Shown: positions 9,295-19,890 of the stretch, piece after piece
How the letters are laid out: the number at the start of each line of letters is the position of its first letter
Numbering within the stretch: the first letter of the stretch is position 1
Assembly (NCBI GenBank): GCA_036489755.1
Contig: DASXFD010000042.1
Location: forward strand, 62,001 to 126,000
Source: JABFXX01 sp036489755
Lineage (GTDB): Bacteria > Myxococcota_A > Polyangia > Haliangiales > Haliangiaceae
Length of the DNA: 64,000 nucleotides
Direction of reading: 5' to 3'
Program-made: the position numbers and the translations under genes
The notes under the pieces: model-generated
What the model was told of the DNA's origin: nothing
The model's input: the letters and a program-made list of their open reading frames with translations, nothing else
Database searches by the model: none

Positions 9295-10020
9295 ATGCTC
9301 GCCACCGTCAAGAACCTCACGATCCAGTACGGCCGGCGCGTCGCCGTCGACGCGCTCGACCTCGAGCTGCCCGCCGGCGAGATCGCGCTGCTCCTCGGGC
9401 CGAACGGCGCCGGCAAGAGCACGACGCTCGCCGCGATGGCGGGCGCGGTGCTGCCGAGCGCCGGCTCGATCCTCGTCGACGGCGAAGACCTCGCGACCGC
9501 GCCGCGCTCGGCGCGCGCGAAGATCGGCTTTGCCGATCAGCCGCCGCAGCTCTACGAATTTTTCACCGCCGCCGAGCACGTCGGGTTCGTCGCCGAGGCG
9601 CGCGGCGCGGCCCAAGGAGCTGCAACCGCGATGCTCGACAAGCTCGGCCTCGGCGCGATCGCGGGCCGGCCGTGCCGCGAGCTGTCGTTCGGCATGCGCC
9701 AGCGCGTCGGGCTCGCGGCCGCGCTCGTCGGTCCGGTCAAGATCGCGTTGCTCGACGAGACGCTCAACGGGCTCGATCCGCACGCCTCGCGCGCCGCACG
9801 CGCCACGCTGCGCGCCGCCGCCGACGCGGGCGCCGCGATCTTGATGTCGACGCACCTGCTCGGCGTCGCCGAGCGGCTGTGCGATCGAATCCTCGTGATG
9901 GATGCCGGCAAGCTCGTCGCCGACAAACGCGGCGATGACGTGCGCGCGCTGCTCGCACAAGGCCCGCATGCGCTCGAGGAGCTGTACGTGAGCTTGATCC
10001 CGGATACGGCGACCGCATGA
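9295..10020 (+). CDS. ABC transporter ATP-binding protein
   Basis: The 241-residue cytoplasmic ATPase has Walker A GPNGAGKS (about residues 38-45), Q-loop at FADQPPQ, a signature at ELSFGMRQR that departs from the usual LSGGQ, Walker B KIALLDETLNGLDP and H-loop MSTHLLG. It resembles exporter ATPases of the CcmA/drug-resistance type. The length is normal. It begins 5 bases after the DUF4139 lipoprotein and overlaps the permease gene by ATGA, so ATPase and permease should form one exporter. Confidence 0.93.
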   Translation: MLATVKNLTIQYGRRVAVDALDLELPAGEIALLLGPNGAGKSTTLAAMAGAVLPSAGSILVDGEDLATAPRSARAKIGFADQPPQLYEFFTAAEHVGFVAEARGAAQGAATAMLDKLGLGAIAGRPCRELSFGMRQRVGLAAALVGPVKIALLDETLNGLDPHASRAARATLRAAADAGAAILMSTHLLGVAERLCDRILVMDAGKLVADKRGDDVRALLAQGPHALEELYVSLIPDTATA

Positions 10021-11150
10021 AGCTCGTCGCGTGGGAGCGAGCTCGCGAGCGGCGCGAGACCCGCTGGTGGAGCTCGCGCTGGCTGGTCGCGATCGTCGCC
10101 GGCGGCACGTTCGCGGCGATCGTCGCGGCGCGCAGCAACGATGCCACCGCCGCGTCGCACGCATGGCTCGCGCTGTCACTCGTCGCGACCGCGTGGGCGT
10201 TCATGCGCGTGCCGTTTCACATCTATTGGCGTACCGATGCCGCGTTGCTCGCGCAGCTGCCGATCGGCGGCGACGAGCTGTTCGGCGCGGCGCTGCGCCG
10301 CTGTATTCGTGCCGCCGCCGCGACCACGCTGGCATGTCTCGTCGGCGCGGTGCCGCTCGTGACTGCGATGCCGCTCGGGCTCGTCGCGCACCACGCGATC
10401 GTCGCCGGCGTGCTCGGCCTCGCCGCAGCGGCGCTGTTGCCCGCCGTCACGACGTGGGCCGCGATGATCGTCGTCGTCACCGACCGCCACGGCGGCGGCG
10501 CGCCTGCGCTGCCCGGCTCGGCGAGCTCGGTGCTCGGCGCCCTGCCCGGCTTCGCGTCGGCGGTCGTCGTCGTGCTGGTCGTGATCGCCTCGCCGTGGCT
10601 CGTCGGCACCGACGACGGTGACGGGCTCGCGGTCCTCGGCGGCCTCGCCGCGGCGTCGGTGATCTCGATCGGCATCGCCCGCGCATCCGCGCCGCGCGTG
10701 ATGGGCGCGATCCTGCGCGACGTGTCGGCGCTCGATCGCCAGCGCCTCGCGAAGCTCGAGATCGACCCGCCGACCCGGCTCGAGCGCGCGATCGGCACGC
10801 TGCTCGGAGCCGCCGCCCTGCCCTACGCCAAAGACGCGCGCCTGATGCGCCGGCGCTATCCGATGGCGTTCGCGCTCGGCACGCTCGCGTTCGTCGTGCT
10901 CGCGATCGTCGGGCTCGCGCGTCCCGACGATCCGACGCCGTGGCTCGCGGCGGTGCTCGGCGGCGGTGCGCTCTACGCCGCGGTGCTCGCCAATCGCTTG
11001 CGCCGGCCGCCGATCGAGCTGCCGCGACTCTCGGCGACGCTGCCGATCGACGCGCGCGCGCGAACGTTGGCGAAGCTCGCGTGGACCGTCGCGTGGCTCG
11101 CGGTCTATCTCGCCATTCCGGCCGCGTTCGCGCTGGCGCGAGGCGTTTGA
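10017..11150 (+). CDS. ABC transporter permease subunit
   Basis: The 377-residue product is strongly hydrophobic, with about eight predicted membrane spans (for example AAATTLACLVGAVPLVTAM and FASAVVVVLVVIASPWLV). It starts with a charged cytoplasmic end (KLVAWERARERRETRWW). It overlaps the ATPase gene by ATGA, which fixes the start. I infer it is the membrane part of an ABC-2-like exporter. The sequence family is not distinctive enough to name a substrate. The gene ends 4 bases before the convergent SnoaL-like gene. Confidence 0.85.
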   Translation: MKLVAWERARERRETRWWSSRWLVAIVAGGTFAAIVAARSNDATAASHAWLALSLVATAWAFMRVPFHIYWRTDAALLAQLPIGGDELFGAALRRCIRAAAATTLACLVGAVPLVTAMPLGLVAHHAIVAGVLGLAAAALLPAVTTWAAMIVVVTDRHGGGAPALPGSASSVLGALPGFASAVVVVLVVIASPWLVGTDDGDGLAVLGGLAAASVISIGIARASAPRVMGAILRDVSALDRQRLAKLEIDPPTRLERAIGTLLGAAALPYAKDARLMRRRYPMAFALGTLAFVVLAIVGLARPDDPTPWLAAVLGGGALYAAVLANRLRRPPIELPRLSATLPIDARARTLAKLAWTVAWLAVYLAIPAAFALARGV

Positions 11151-11154
11151 GCGT

Positions 11155-11535
11155 TCAGAACGGGCCGTTCGGATTCACGAAATGCTCCGGAATCGGCTGG
11201 TCGACGTCCCAATGCTCGACGACTTTGTCGCGATCCATGCGGAAGATATCGACGTGCTTGCTGCCTCGCGCGCCCGGTTCGAGCCGGACGTGCGCGTGCA
11301 AGATCACGAAATCGCCGTCGCAGAACGTGCGCAAGACCTCGCAGTGGCTGCCCGGAAACTGTCCACGCATCCGATCGATGAAGCGCTGCAGTCCGCCGGA
11401 TCCGTCTTCCGCGTCGGCGCGATGCTGGATGTACGTCGCTCCGAGATGTTTCGACGCGCCCGCGAAGTCGCGCCGATTGACGACGTGCTCGTAGAAATCA
11501 AGAACGATCGCTTTCTTCATCTCCGAGGTGAGCAT
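11155..11535 (-). CDS. SnoaL-like (NTF2-fold) protein
   Basis: The 126-residue product has the pattern of the SnoaL/polyketide cyclase-like NTF2 fold: an N-terminal helix (KAIVLDFYEHVVNRRDF), YIQHRADAEDG, a loop with GLQRFIDRMRGQFPG, and a C-terminal strand pair ending KVVEHWDVDQPIPE. Proteins of this type are small ligand-binding proteins or enzymes of varied use. I chose the ATG at 11535; an ATG at 11520 (MKKAIVL) is also plausible because neither has a well-spaced ribosome binding site. Confidence 0.8.
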   Translation of the reverse strand: MLTSEMKKAIVLDFYEHVVNRRDFAGASKHLGATYIQHRADAEDGSGGLQRFIDRMRGQFPGSHCEVLRTFCDGDFVILHAHVRLEPGARGSKHVDIFRMDRDKVVEHWDVDQPIPEHFVNPNGPF

Positions 11536-11557
11536 CCTGCAATCTAGCACCGCCGCG

Positions 11558-12439
11558 TCAGGCGCCGGCCGCGAACACGTGCAGCGAGCGCACGCCCGAC
11601 GCGACGGCACGCCGCGCGTGAGGCGCGAGGTCGAACAGGCACACGACTTCCGTCCGCATGCCGGGATCGACATTGACGATCAGCGACGCGACGTTCGCGA
11701 CGACGAGGTAGAGGCCGAGCCCCGCGCCGTGCTCGTCGAGCTCGGGCCGGCCGTGCTCTTCGCGCGCGCGCCGAACGTGGCCGATGACATCGCGCTGGCG
11801 AAGCGCGCCGAACGTATCGGTGACCGAAACCGCGAGCGTGTGCTGGTCGCTCGCCCACCGCAGCACCGCGCGCTTGCCCGTGTCGTCGATGCCGAAGTGC
11901 GGCCGCGACTCGCGAGGCGCGTCGTGCAGCGCGTTCATCAAGAGCTCGTCGACGACGCTCGCGAGCCGATGCACGATCGGCGTGCGCGCACCCCGTGCTT
12001 CGGCCCAGGCGCAGACCTCGCCGATCGCGGCGCGCTTGGCGGCGTCGTCGACGATCGCGCGCTCGCCGACCCGCACGCCGGGATCGAGGTACTTTTCGAG
12101 GCCGAACAGGTCGCCCGAGACGAGCTTCTCCGACGTGATGCCGAGGTCGCGATCGGCGGGATCGCGCACGAGGTGGCTGACCGGCGCGTCGAGCATCAGC
12201 GCGATCAGGCTATCGTCGAGATCGTCGCCGACGACGACGACGGGTGCCGTCGCGCGGCGCAGCGCGCTCGCGGCACCGACCCGGGTGGCTCGATCGACGA
12301 TGACGAGCACCGCGTCGAGCCCCTCGGGGAGCTCGGTCGCATGGTCGACGACGACGCCGGCAGCGACCAGCGCGTCGTCGATGACGCGGCAGATCGTCGG
12401 GTCGCTGCAGACGCACACCGCGCGTGGCGAGCTACCCAT
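11558..12439 (-). CDS. Regulator with receiver-like domain and HATPase domain
   Basis: The 293-residue product starts with a receiver-like alpha/beta domain (AVCVCSDPTICRVIDDALV, DAVLVIVDRAT, APVVVVGDDLDD) and ends with a GHKL ATPase domain. The ATPase has an N box (VVDELLMNALHDAP) and a G2 box (EHGAGLGLYLVV). There is no phospho-acceptor His region, so it looks like an anti-sigma/RsbW-type ATPase joined to a receiver-like sensor. The receiver lacks the usual acidic pocket, so phosphorylation is doubtful. The ATG at 12439 is used because it begins the receiver strand properly. It diverges from the giant TPR gene with 95 bases between them. Confidence 0.7.
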   Translation of the reverse strand: MGSSPRAVCVCSDPTICRVIDDALVAAGVVVDHATELPEGLDAVLVIVDRATRVGAASALRRATAPVVVVGDDLDDSLIALMLDAPVSHLVRDPADRDLGITSEKLVSGDLFGLEKYLDPGVRVGERAIVDDAAKRAAIGEVCAWAEARGARTPIVHRLASVVDELLMNALHDAPRESRPHFGIDDTGKRAVLRWASDQHTLAVSVTDTFGALRQRDVIGHVRRAREEHGRPELDEHGAGLGLYLVVANVASLIVNVDPGMRTEVVCLFDLAPHARRAVASGVRSLHVFAAGA

Positions 12440-12534
12440 GCGGAGCGAAGCGTAACGGGCGGTCCGGGAGCCCGTCAAACGCCAAATCACCCGCGCTGGC
12501 GCCCTCCGAGAACACCCGGTACGATCGGCGCTTC

Positions 12535-15500
12535 ATGGCGGATCCGCCTCCGGTCCGACGCCCGCCGACGCAGCCGCCGATCCCAGGCCTTCCGAAGGTG
12601 CCTGCGATGCCGTCGTTGCCGATCGCGCCTCCCGCTGCCCTCACGGACGTGACGCCCGCGACCGACATCTCGACCGACGATCACACAGGTGAATCGAGCA
12701 TCGACACGCTCGGCGTGCTCGACGAGAACACGCGCAGCCTCGTCGTTCCGGATCCCGGCGAGCTCGTCGCGCGCACCCTCGAGCTCGTCGCGAGTGAGGC
12801 GGCCGCGCTGCTCGTCGGTGACGATCCCGATGATCGGCTCGCCGACCTCAACGTGCGCATCGCGTTTGCCGCCGCCGACGGCCTGCATCAGCCCGACGAA
12901 GCGATGCGGCACCTCGAGCTCGCCGAGCGCCACCCGCTGGCACCGCGGCTGCGCGCGATCGCGGTGATCGCGGATCCGACCGCGCTGGCCGCCGCGCAGA
13001 CCAAGCTCGGCTTTCCGATCGCCGATGGGCCGCACGTCGCCGTGCCGCAGGCGGCGCAGGCGCTCGCGATCGACGTCGCCGAGGCGTGGTTGTTCCGTCA
13101 CCGCGAGCCGGCGATCGCCGCGTCGATCGTCGACCGCGTGCTGGCCGGAGAGCTGCCCGCCGCGTGGCGTGCACACGCGACCGAGCTCGCCGCGCTCGCC
13201 CACGGTGCCGCGAACAACTGGCGGCGCGTCGTCGACCTGCGCAAGGGCGCGCTCGATGCGAATTCGCCGCCGGAAACGATCGCCGCCGCGGCCGCGCTCG
13301 TGCTCGATCGCGCGAACGATCCGATCGGCGCGCTCGAGCTATGCATCGTCGCGCTCGACCGCGTCGAGCAGACGCGCGGCGGCGGTTGGCTGCGCGTGCT
13401 CGACATCGCGTGCGACGCGGCATCGCGCATCGGCGATCCGCGACGCCTCGAGCTCCTCGATCGCCGCGCCGAGCTGCTCGCGTCGGTTTCGGGTGCACCG
13501 CTCGAGCTGCTCGCGACGCGTCACGCGGTCGCCGGCGAGCTGGTGCGCGACGGCCAGCTTGCCGACGCCGCGAAGCTGTACGCCGAGCTCGGCGGCGAGC
13601 CGGTCGCATCGCATCCGCTCGCCGCGCGGCGGATCGCGAACTTCGCCGCCGCCTCGATCGCGTTCGCCGCCGAAGATCTCGGCACCGCGCTGATCGCCCA
13701 TCACAACTTGCTCGAGTCGGACTCGCACGAGGTCGTCGCGACGCACGCGTGGCGCGCGCTCGAGCTGGCATCGGTGCGCGGCGATCGTGTCGACGAGCTG
13801 GTCAAGCGGCTCGTCGCCGTCGATAGCTCCGCGGCGGCAGCGCGCTGGCTCGACGTGCTCGATCTCGCCGATCCGACACCGACCAGCCTCGAGCGGCTCG
13901 CCGCACGTGGCCAGCTGCGATGGGCCGCGCTGCTCGCCGAGCGCGTCGCCACGACGGCGCGGGCGCTCGAGCTGTGGCGCGCCGCCGCCGAGGTCAGCTC
14001 GGCGCTCGGCACCGAGCGCGATCAGATCGTGCGCATCTTGCGAGGCGTGCCGCGCGATCAAGACGGCACGGAAGCTGGCGACGACGACGCCTTCGCGACC
14101 GCGTATGCGAGCTGGGCCAACCACGAGGCGGATCCGCGTGCAGCTGCGGCGTTGCAGTGCGCGCGCGGCATCGTCGCGCTCGTGCGCGGCGACTTCGTCG
14201 AGGCGGAAGACACGCTGCGGCGCGCGGCCGAGCTCGATCCGAAGGATCCGTTCTGCCGCATCGCGCTCGCGGCCGTGTATCGCGCCGGCAAGAGCTACGA
14301 CCAGCTCGCGCGCGTGCTCGCCGATCTCGCGCTGTCATTGGTCAGCCGCGAGGCACGCGCCGCCGCCGCGCGCGAGCATGCAGAGCTGCTCGACGAGCAT
14401 CTCGGCGACAAGCCCGGTGCGCGCGCCGCACTCGAACGCATGCTCGACGAGCGCCCCGACGACGACGAAGCGATGATGACGCTCGCGCGCCTCTACGACG
14501 ACGACCAGAACTGGACGAAGTCGATCGATCTTCGCCAGCGCGCGGTCGCGGCGGCGCCGACGCCGGAACGCCGCGGCGAGATCTTCCTCGAGATCGCGCA
14601 GCGCGAAGAGCGACGCGGCCGGTTCGACGCCGCGCTCGAAGCGCTCGAGCAAGCAGCCGGCGGCGACCGCGAGCCGGAGATCCTGCGCGAGCAGGCGCGC
14701 ATCTACCGCAAGGCCGGCAAGCTCGATCGCGCGCTCGAGCTCGTGCGCGCCGAGCTCGCGACCGATCCGAAGCCGATGCGGCGTCTCGAGCTCCGGCTCG
14801 AGGAAGCGCAGCTGCTCGTCGAGCTCGATCGCGAGCCGGAGGGCCAGGTCGCGGCGTATCTCGACGTGCTCGAGGTCGAGCCCGATCATGCCGACGCGCT
14901 CGTCGGGATCGAAGCGCCGGCGCGCAAGCTCGGCTTGTGGGACGAGCTCGCCCGCGCATTCCGCGGCGCGCGCCAGACCCCGCGCAACCTCGAAGTGCTC
15001 GCCGACGCGCTCGAGCACATCGCGGAATGGTCGGAGCTCGCGCAGGTCCGGCGCCAGCAGCTCGAAGCCGCCGCGACGCCCGCCGAGAAAGCGGTGCTCG
15101 CCGGCGACCTCGCGCGCATCCACGACAAGGAGCTCGGCGATCCGGCCGGCGCCGTGCGCATGTTGATGATCGCGCAGCAGCACGCGTTCGATGAAGCGCG
15201 CCAGCAGGAGCTCGTTCGGCTCCTGCGCACCGCCGAGCGCTGGGCCGATCTCGCGCAAGTGCTCGAGCGCGAGCTGCCGACGGTCAAGCAAAGCGATCAC
15301 GCGCGCCAGCTCGCGATCCTGCTCGAGCTCGGCGAGCTCCGCGTCGAAAAGCTCGACAAGAAGCCCGAAGCGATCGCCGCGTTCGAGAGCGCGCTCGAGC
15401 TCGAGCCGAAGCACGGCGGCGTGCTCGAGCGGCTCGAGACGCTGTACGAGCAGCTCGGCCGCGATCGCGAGCTCGCCCGGCTGCTCGAGTCGCGCGCCGA

Positions 15501-18500
15501 GACGATCACGGATCCGCACGCGCGCGCGCAGCTGTTCGATCGCGTCGCGGGGCTGCGCGCGAACCGCGGCGACATCGACGGTGCGATCGCGGCGTACACC
15601 AGCGCGTTCCGCGCCGAGCCGAGCAGCCGCGAGGTGTTCACCGCGATGGAGCGCGTCTGCTACAAGGCCGAGCGCTGGGCGGCGGCGATGCAGCTCTACG
15701 AGATCGCGATCTCGCACGTCGAGGCCGGCAACAGCCGCGCGTACCGGCTCGGCGATCTGTTCACGCGTCGCGGCAACGTGCAGCTCAACTTCCTCGGCCA
15801 GACCGATGCGGCAATCGAGTCGTATCAGAAGGTGATCGAGGTCGACTCGAAGCCGGAGGGTGCCGTCAAGATCCTCGAGGGCTTGTGCCGGCAGAAGAAC
15901 GATTGGGCGCCGCTGATCACCGCGTGGGAAAAGCGCGCCGAGACCCAGCGCGAGCCCGTCCGCCGCGCCGAGGCGCTGCGCAACGCGGCGGCGCTCGCAT
16001 CCGATCGCAACGCCGATCCGCGTGCGTCGGTGCGGCTCAACCGCAAGCTGCTGTCGATCGATCCGACCGACTCGGTCGCCGCCGCCGAGCTCGAGCGCTA
16101 CTACGAAGACAATCAGGATCGCACCGGGCTCGTCGATCTGTTGAAGTCGCGCCTCCAACACGCGCGGCCGAGCGAGACCGTCGATATCTTGAAGAAGATC
16201 GCGCGCACGTCGGAAGAAGGCGCGCGCGACGTCGACACGGCGACCGAGCACTACCTCAAGATCCTCGAGCTCCAGCCCGAAAACCGCGAGGCCCTCGAGG
16301 CGCTGTCGCGGATCTACGAATCGACCGAGCAGTGGGCCGAGTTGCTCGACATCACGCGCAAGCAGATCAAGGTCGTCACCGATCGCGCGTACAAGGCGCT
16401 GCTCTACTTCAAGTGTGGCTCGGTGATGGAGGCGAAGTTCAACCGCGAGCAAGACGCGATTCGCTACTACGACGCCGCGATCAAGACGTCGCCGAACTGT
16501 CTGCCGGCGGTGCACGGCCTGCGCGACCTCTACCGGCGTCGCGAAGAGTGGGAAAAGGTCATCGAGACGCTCGAGCTCGAGGTCAAGCTGTGGACCGACG
16601 ACAAGGAGCGCGCCGGCGTGTTCGCGCAGATCGGCGGCATCTACGAGAAGCACCTCGACGATGCCGAGCGCGCGATGCAGTTCTACGACAGCGCGCTCGC
16701 GATCGATTCCGACTCGCTGCCCGCGAACCAGGCGCTGTTCGAGTACTACTTCGATCGCGGCGAATGGGACAAAGCCGCTCCGATCGCGGCGTCGCTCGCG
16801 CAAAAAGCGATGCGCGACGGCGATCCGTCGACGCGCAGCGAGTTCTATCGCAAGCGAGGCGTGGTCTCGCGCATGATGACCGATCCGAAAGCGGCCGCCG
16901 ACAGCTTCGTGGTCGCGCTCGAGATCAAGCCGACCAACGCCGCCGCACTCGACGATCTCGGCTCGCTCGCGCGCGATCAGCCCGATGCCTGGGATTTCGA
17001 GGCGACGTACCGCGAGCTCGAGAAGGTCTACAAGAAGCGCGACGATGCGAACCACCTGCTCGCACGCGTGTTCGTCGGGCGCGCCGCGATCATCGAGCGC
17101 GACGGCGAGCTCGACGGCGCCGCCGCGCTCTATCAACAGGCGCTCGAGCTCGCGCCGACCGATCTCATCGTGTTGTCCGCGCTCGTCGGATTTCACAGCG
17201 ACATGCGGCACTGGGGCCAGGCGATCACGGCGATCCAGCTGTTCGTCAAGAACGGCGCGTCGCCCGTCGATCGGCTCGCGGCACTGATGCGCCAGGCGTC
17301 GATTCACGCCGACGGCGAGATGGATGCGACCCGCGCGATCGCGATCCTGCGCAACGTGATCCAGATCGAGCCGACGCATCAGGACGCCTACTACGAGCTC
17401 GCGCAGCAGTACTTCTTGCTGCAGCGCTACGGCGACGCGCGCGCTGCGATCGAGAAGGTGATCGAGCTCGCGACCGCGCCGGGCCAGGCGCTGATTCCCG
17501 AGGCGCTCGCGCGCTACTACTACTATCGCGGCCGCATCCTCGACGCCGCCGGCGACACGCGCGCCGCCGCGCCGCAGTATCGCCGCGCGATCGAATACGA
17601 CCCGGGCTACGCACCGCCCGCGCTCGTGCTCGCGCGCCGTGCCGCCGACGGCGGCGATCAGCGCCAGGCCGAGACGCTGCTGATCGAGGCCGCGCACGCC
17701 GCGATGGCGCAAGGTGGGCCGCGCGCCGCGGTGCCGCTGCAACGCGGGCTCGCGCGCATCTTGCTGTCGTCGGGCGATCGCCCGGCCGCGATCGAGGCGT
17801 ACCGCGGGATCTTGAACGTCGAGCCCGACGGCGCGAGCGATCGCGTCGCGCTCGCCGAGATCTACGCCGTCGACGATCCGACGCGCGCGATCGGCGAGCT
17901 GCGCAAGGTGCTCGAGCGCGACATCCACCACGCGCCCGCGTATCGCCTGCTGTCGTCGTTCTACAACCGCACCGGCGATACCGAGCGCGCGACGCGCGTG
18001 CTCACCGTGCTCGACCTGCTCGGCTTTGCCGAGGAGACCGACCGCCAGACGATGCAGCGGCTCAAAGCCGCGCGGCAATCGCAGCCGCTGCGGCGCTCGC
18101 TCGACGACTCGAACCGCGACCGCCTGCTCGTCACGAGCGCCGCGCGCGAGCCGCTCGGCGAAATCTGGAGCGCGCTCGCCGAGCAGATCACCGCGTTCAT
18201 CGCGCAGCCATCGCTGGGCGAGAATCTCGTGCCGGCCGAGAGCCTCGGCGATACGCGCCTGGTCCAGCTGTCGGCCGAGATCGGCAACTTGTTCGAGAGC
18301 GATGCCGACGTGTTCGTCGGCGACAAGGTGCCCGGTATGGTCGCGGTGACCGCGTTCCCGCGCAGGCTGATCGTCGTCGATCGCTCGCTCGTCACCGAGA
18401 CCGATCTGCCGCTGCGCTACCTATTCGGCTACGCGCACGAAGCGATCCGCGGCGGCTACGCGGCGCTGTTGCAGCTCGGCGCGAGCGCTCGGCGCGAGCT

Positions 18501-18858
18501 CGCGCAGCTGTTACGCGCGCTGATCGGCGACGTCGAGTCGTCGGGGCCGGCCGCGGAGATCGTCGCGACCGCGAGCCCGCGCGCGATCAAGATGCTCGAG
18601 CGTCATGCCGGCACGCGCGAGCTCGATCCGGGCGCGTGGATGGACAACATCCTCGCGTGCGCCAAGCGTGCCGGGCTCGTCGCCTGCGATGACTTCGCCG
18701 CGGCGATCTGGATGGTCGCGAGGCAATCCGGCGAGCAAGTCGACAACCACGACGACACCGTCGCACTCGGCTCCGTGCTCGGAGGCCCAGATCTCGTGCG
18801 GTTCTACCTCTCCGACCAGTACCAGATGATCCGCGACTTGCTGTTGTTGCCGGCGTAG
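12535..18858 (+). CDS. Giant tetratricopeptide-repeat protein (2107 residues)
   Basis: After a Pro-rich start (VRRPPTQPPIPGLPKVPAMP) almost the whole protein is alpha-helical tandem repeats. Many are recognisable TPRs, such as AIESYQKVIEVDSKPEGAV, DAIRYYDAAIKTSPNCLPAV and AAALYQQALELAPTDLIVL. There is no signal peptide or membrane span, so it should be a cytoplasmic scaffold. The last 250 residues change character: QPSLGENLVPAES, then VTAFPRRLIVVDRSLV and a helical end. This suggests a separate C-terminal domain. Proteins like this occur often in large myxobacterial genomes and usually organise protein complexes. No partner can be named; the STAS-type protein follows on the same strand 118 bases later. 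Confidence 0.85.
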   Translation: MADPPPVRRPPTQPPIPGLPKVPAMPSLPIAPPAALTDVTPATDISTDDHTGESSIDTLGVLDENTRSLVVPDPGELVARTLELVASEAAALLVGDDPDDRLADLNVRIAFAAADGLHQPDEAMRHLELAERHPLAPRLRAIAVIADPTALAAAQTKLGFPIADGPHVAVPQAAQALAIDVAEAWLFRHREPAIAASIVDRVLAGELPAAWRAHATELAALAHGAANNWRRVVDLRKGALDANSPPETIAAAAALVLDRANDPIGALELCIVALDRVEQTRGGGWLRVLDIACDAASRIGDPRRLELLDRRAELLASVSGAPLELLATRHAVAGELVRDGQLADAAKLYAELGGEPVASHPLAARRIANFAAASIAFAAEDLGTALIAHHNLLESDSHEVVATHAWRALELASVRGDRVDELVKRLVAVDSSAAAARWLDVLDLADPTPTSLERLAARGQLRWAALLAERVATTARALELWRAAAEVSSALGTERDQIVRILRGVPRDQDGTEAGDDDAFATAYASWANHEADPRAAAALQCARGIVALVRGDFVEAEDTLRRAAELDPKDPFCRIALAAVYRAGKSYDQLARVLADLALSLVSREARAAAAREHAELLDEHLGDKPGARAALERMLDERPDDDEAMMTLARLYDDDQNWTKSIDLRQRAVAAAPTPERRGEIFLEIAQREERRGRFDAALEALEQAAGGDREPEILREQARIYRKAGKLDRALELVRAELATDPKPMRRLELRLEEAQLLVELDREPEGQVAAYLDVLEVEPDHADALVGIEAPARKLGLWDELARAFRGARQTPRNLEVLADALEHIAEWSELAQVRRQQLEAAATPAEKAVLAGDLARIHDKELGDPAGAVRMLMIAQQHAFDEARQQELVRLLRTAERWADLAQVLERELPTVKQSDHARQLAILLELGELRVEKLDKKPEAIAAFESALELEPKHGGVLERLETLYEQLGRDRELARLLESRAETITDPHARAQLFDRVAGLRANRGDIDGAIAAYTSAFRAEPSSREVFTAMERVCYKAERWAAAMQLYEIAISHVEAGNSRAYRLGDLFTRRGNVQLNFLGQTDAAIESYQKVIEVDSKPEGAVKILEGLCRQKNDWAPLITAWEKRAETQREPVRRAEALRNAAALASDRNADPRASVRLNRKLLSIDPTDSVAAAELERYYEDNQDRTGLVDLLKSRLQHARPSETVDILKKIARTSEEGARDVDTATEHYLKILELQPENREALEALSRIYESTEQWAELLDITRKQIKVVTDRAYKALLYFKCGSVMEAKFNREQDAIRYYDAAIKTSPNCLPAVHGLRDLYRRREEWEKVIETLELEVKLWTDDKERAGVFAQIGGIYEKHLDDAERAMQFYDSALAIDSDSLPANQALFEYYFDRGEWDKAAPIAASLAQKAMRDGDPSTRSEFYRKRGVVSRMMTDPKAAADSFVVALEIKPTNAAALDDLGSLARDQPDAWDFEATYRELEKVYKKRDDANHLLARVFVGRAAIIERDGELDGAAALYQQALELAPTDLIVLSALVGFHSDMRHWGQAITAIQLFVKNGASPVDRLAALMRQASIHADGEMDATRAIAILRNVIQIEPTHQDAYYELAQQYFLLQRYGDARAAIEKVIELATAPGQALIPEALARYYYYRGRILDAAGDTRAAAPQYRRAIEYDPGYAPPALVLARRAADGGDQRQAETLLIEAAHAAMAQGGPRAAVPLQRGLARILLSSGDRPAAIEAYRGILNVEPDGASDRVALAEIYAVDDPTRAIGELRKVLERDIHHAPAYRLLSSFYNRTGDTERATRVLTVLDLLGFAEETDRQTMQRLKAARQSQPLRRSLDDSNRDRLLVTSAAREPLGEIWSALAEQITAFIAQPSLGENLVPAESLGDTRLVQLSAEIGNLFESDADVFVGDKVPGMVAVTAFPRRLIVVDRSLVTETDLPLRYLFGYAHEAIRGGYAALLQLGASARRELAQLLRALIGDVESSGPAAEIVATASPRAIKMLERHAGTRELDPGAWMDNILACAKRAGLVACDDFAAAIWMVARQSGEQVDNHDDTVALGSVLGGPDLVRFYLSDQYQMIRDLLLLPA

Positions 18859-18976
18859 CCGCTGTGATCCAGGCTCCCACCTGACCGCACTGGACCGACA
18901 AGAACGCGCGCGCTACATTCGCCGCGCTTAAGCGGCTGTGCTGTAATCATCCATACTGCCGTTACGCGGCTACTCC

Positions 18977-19888
<912 letters not shown>

Positions 19889-19890
19889 CC

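Noticed and set aside
14335..18078. Minus-strand frame of 1247 codons opposite the giant TPR gene
   Set aside because: Low-complexity Arg/Leu/Asp composition and no motifs; the TPR frame on the plus strand is clear.
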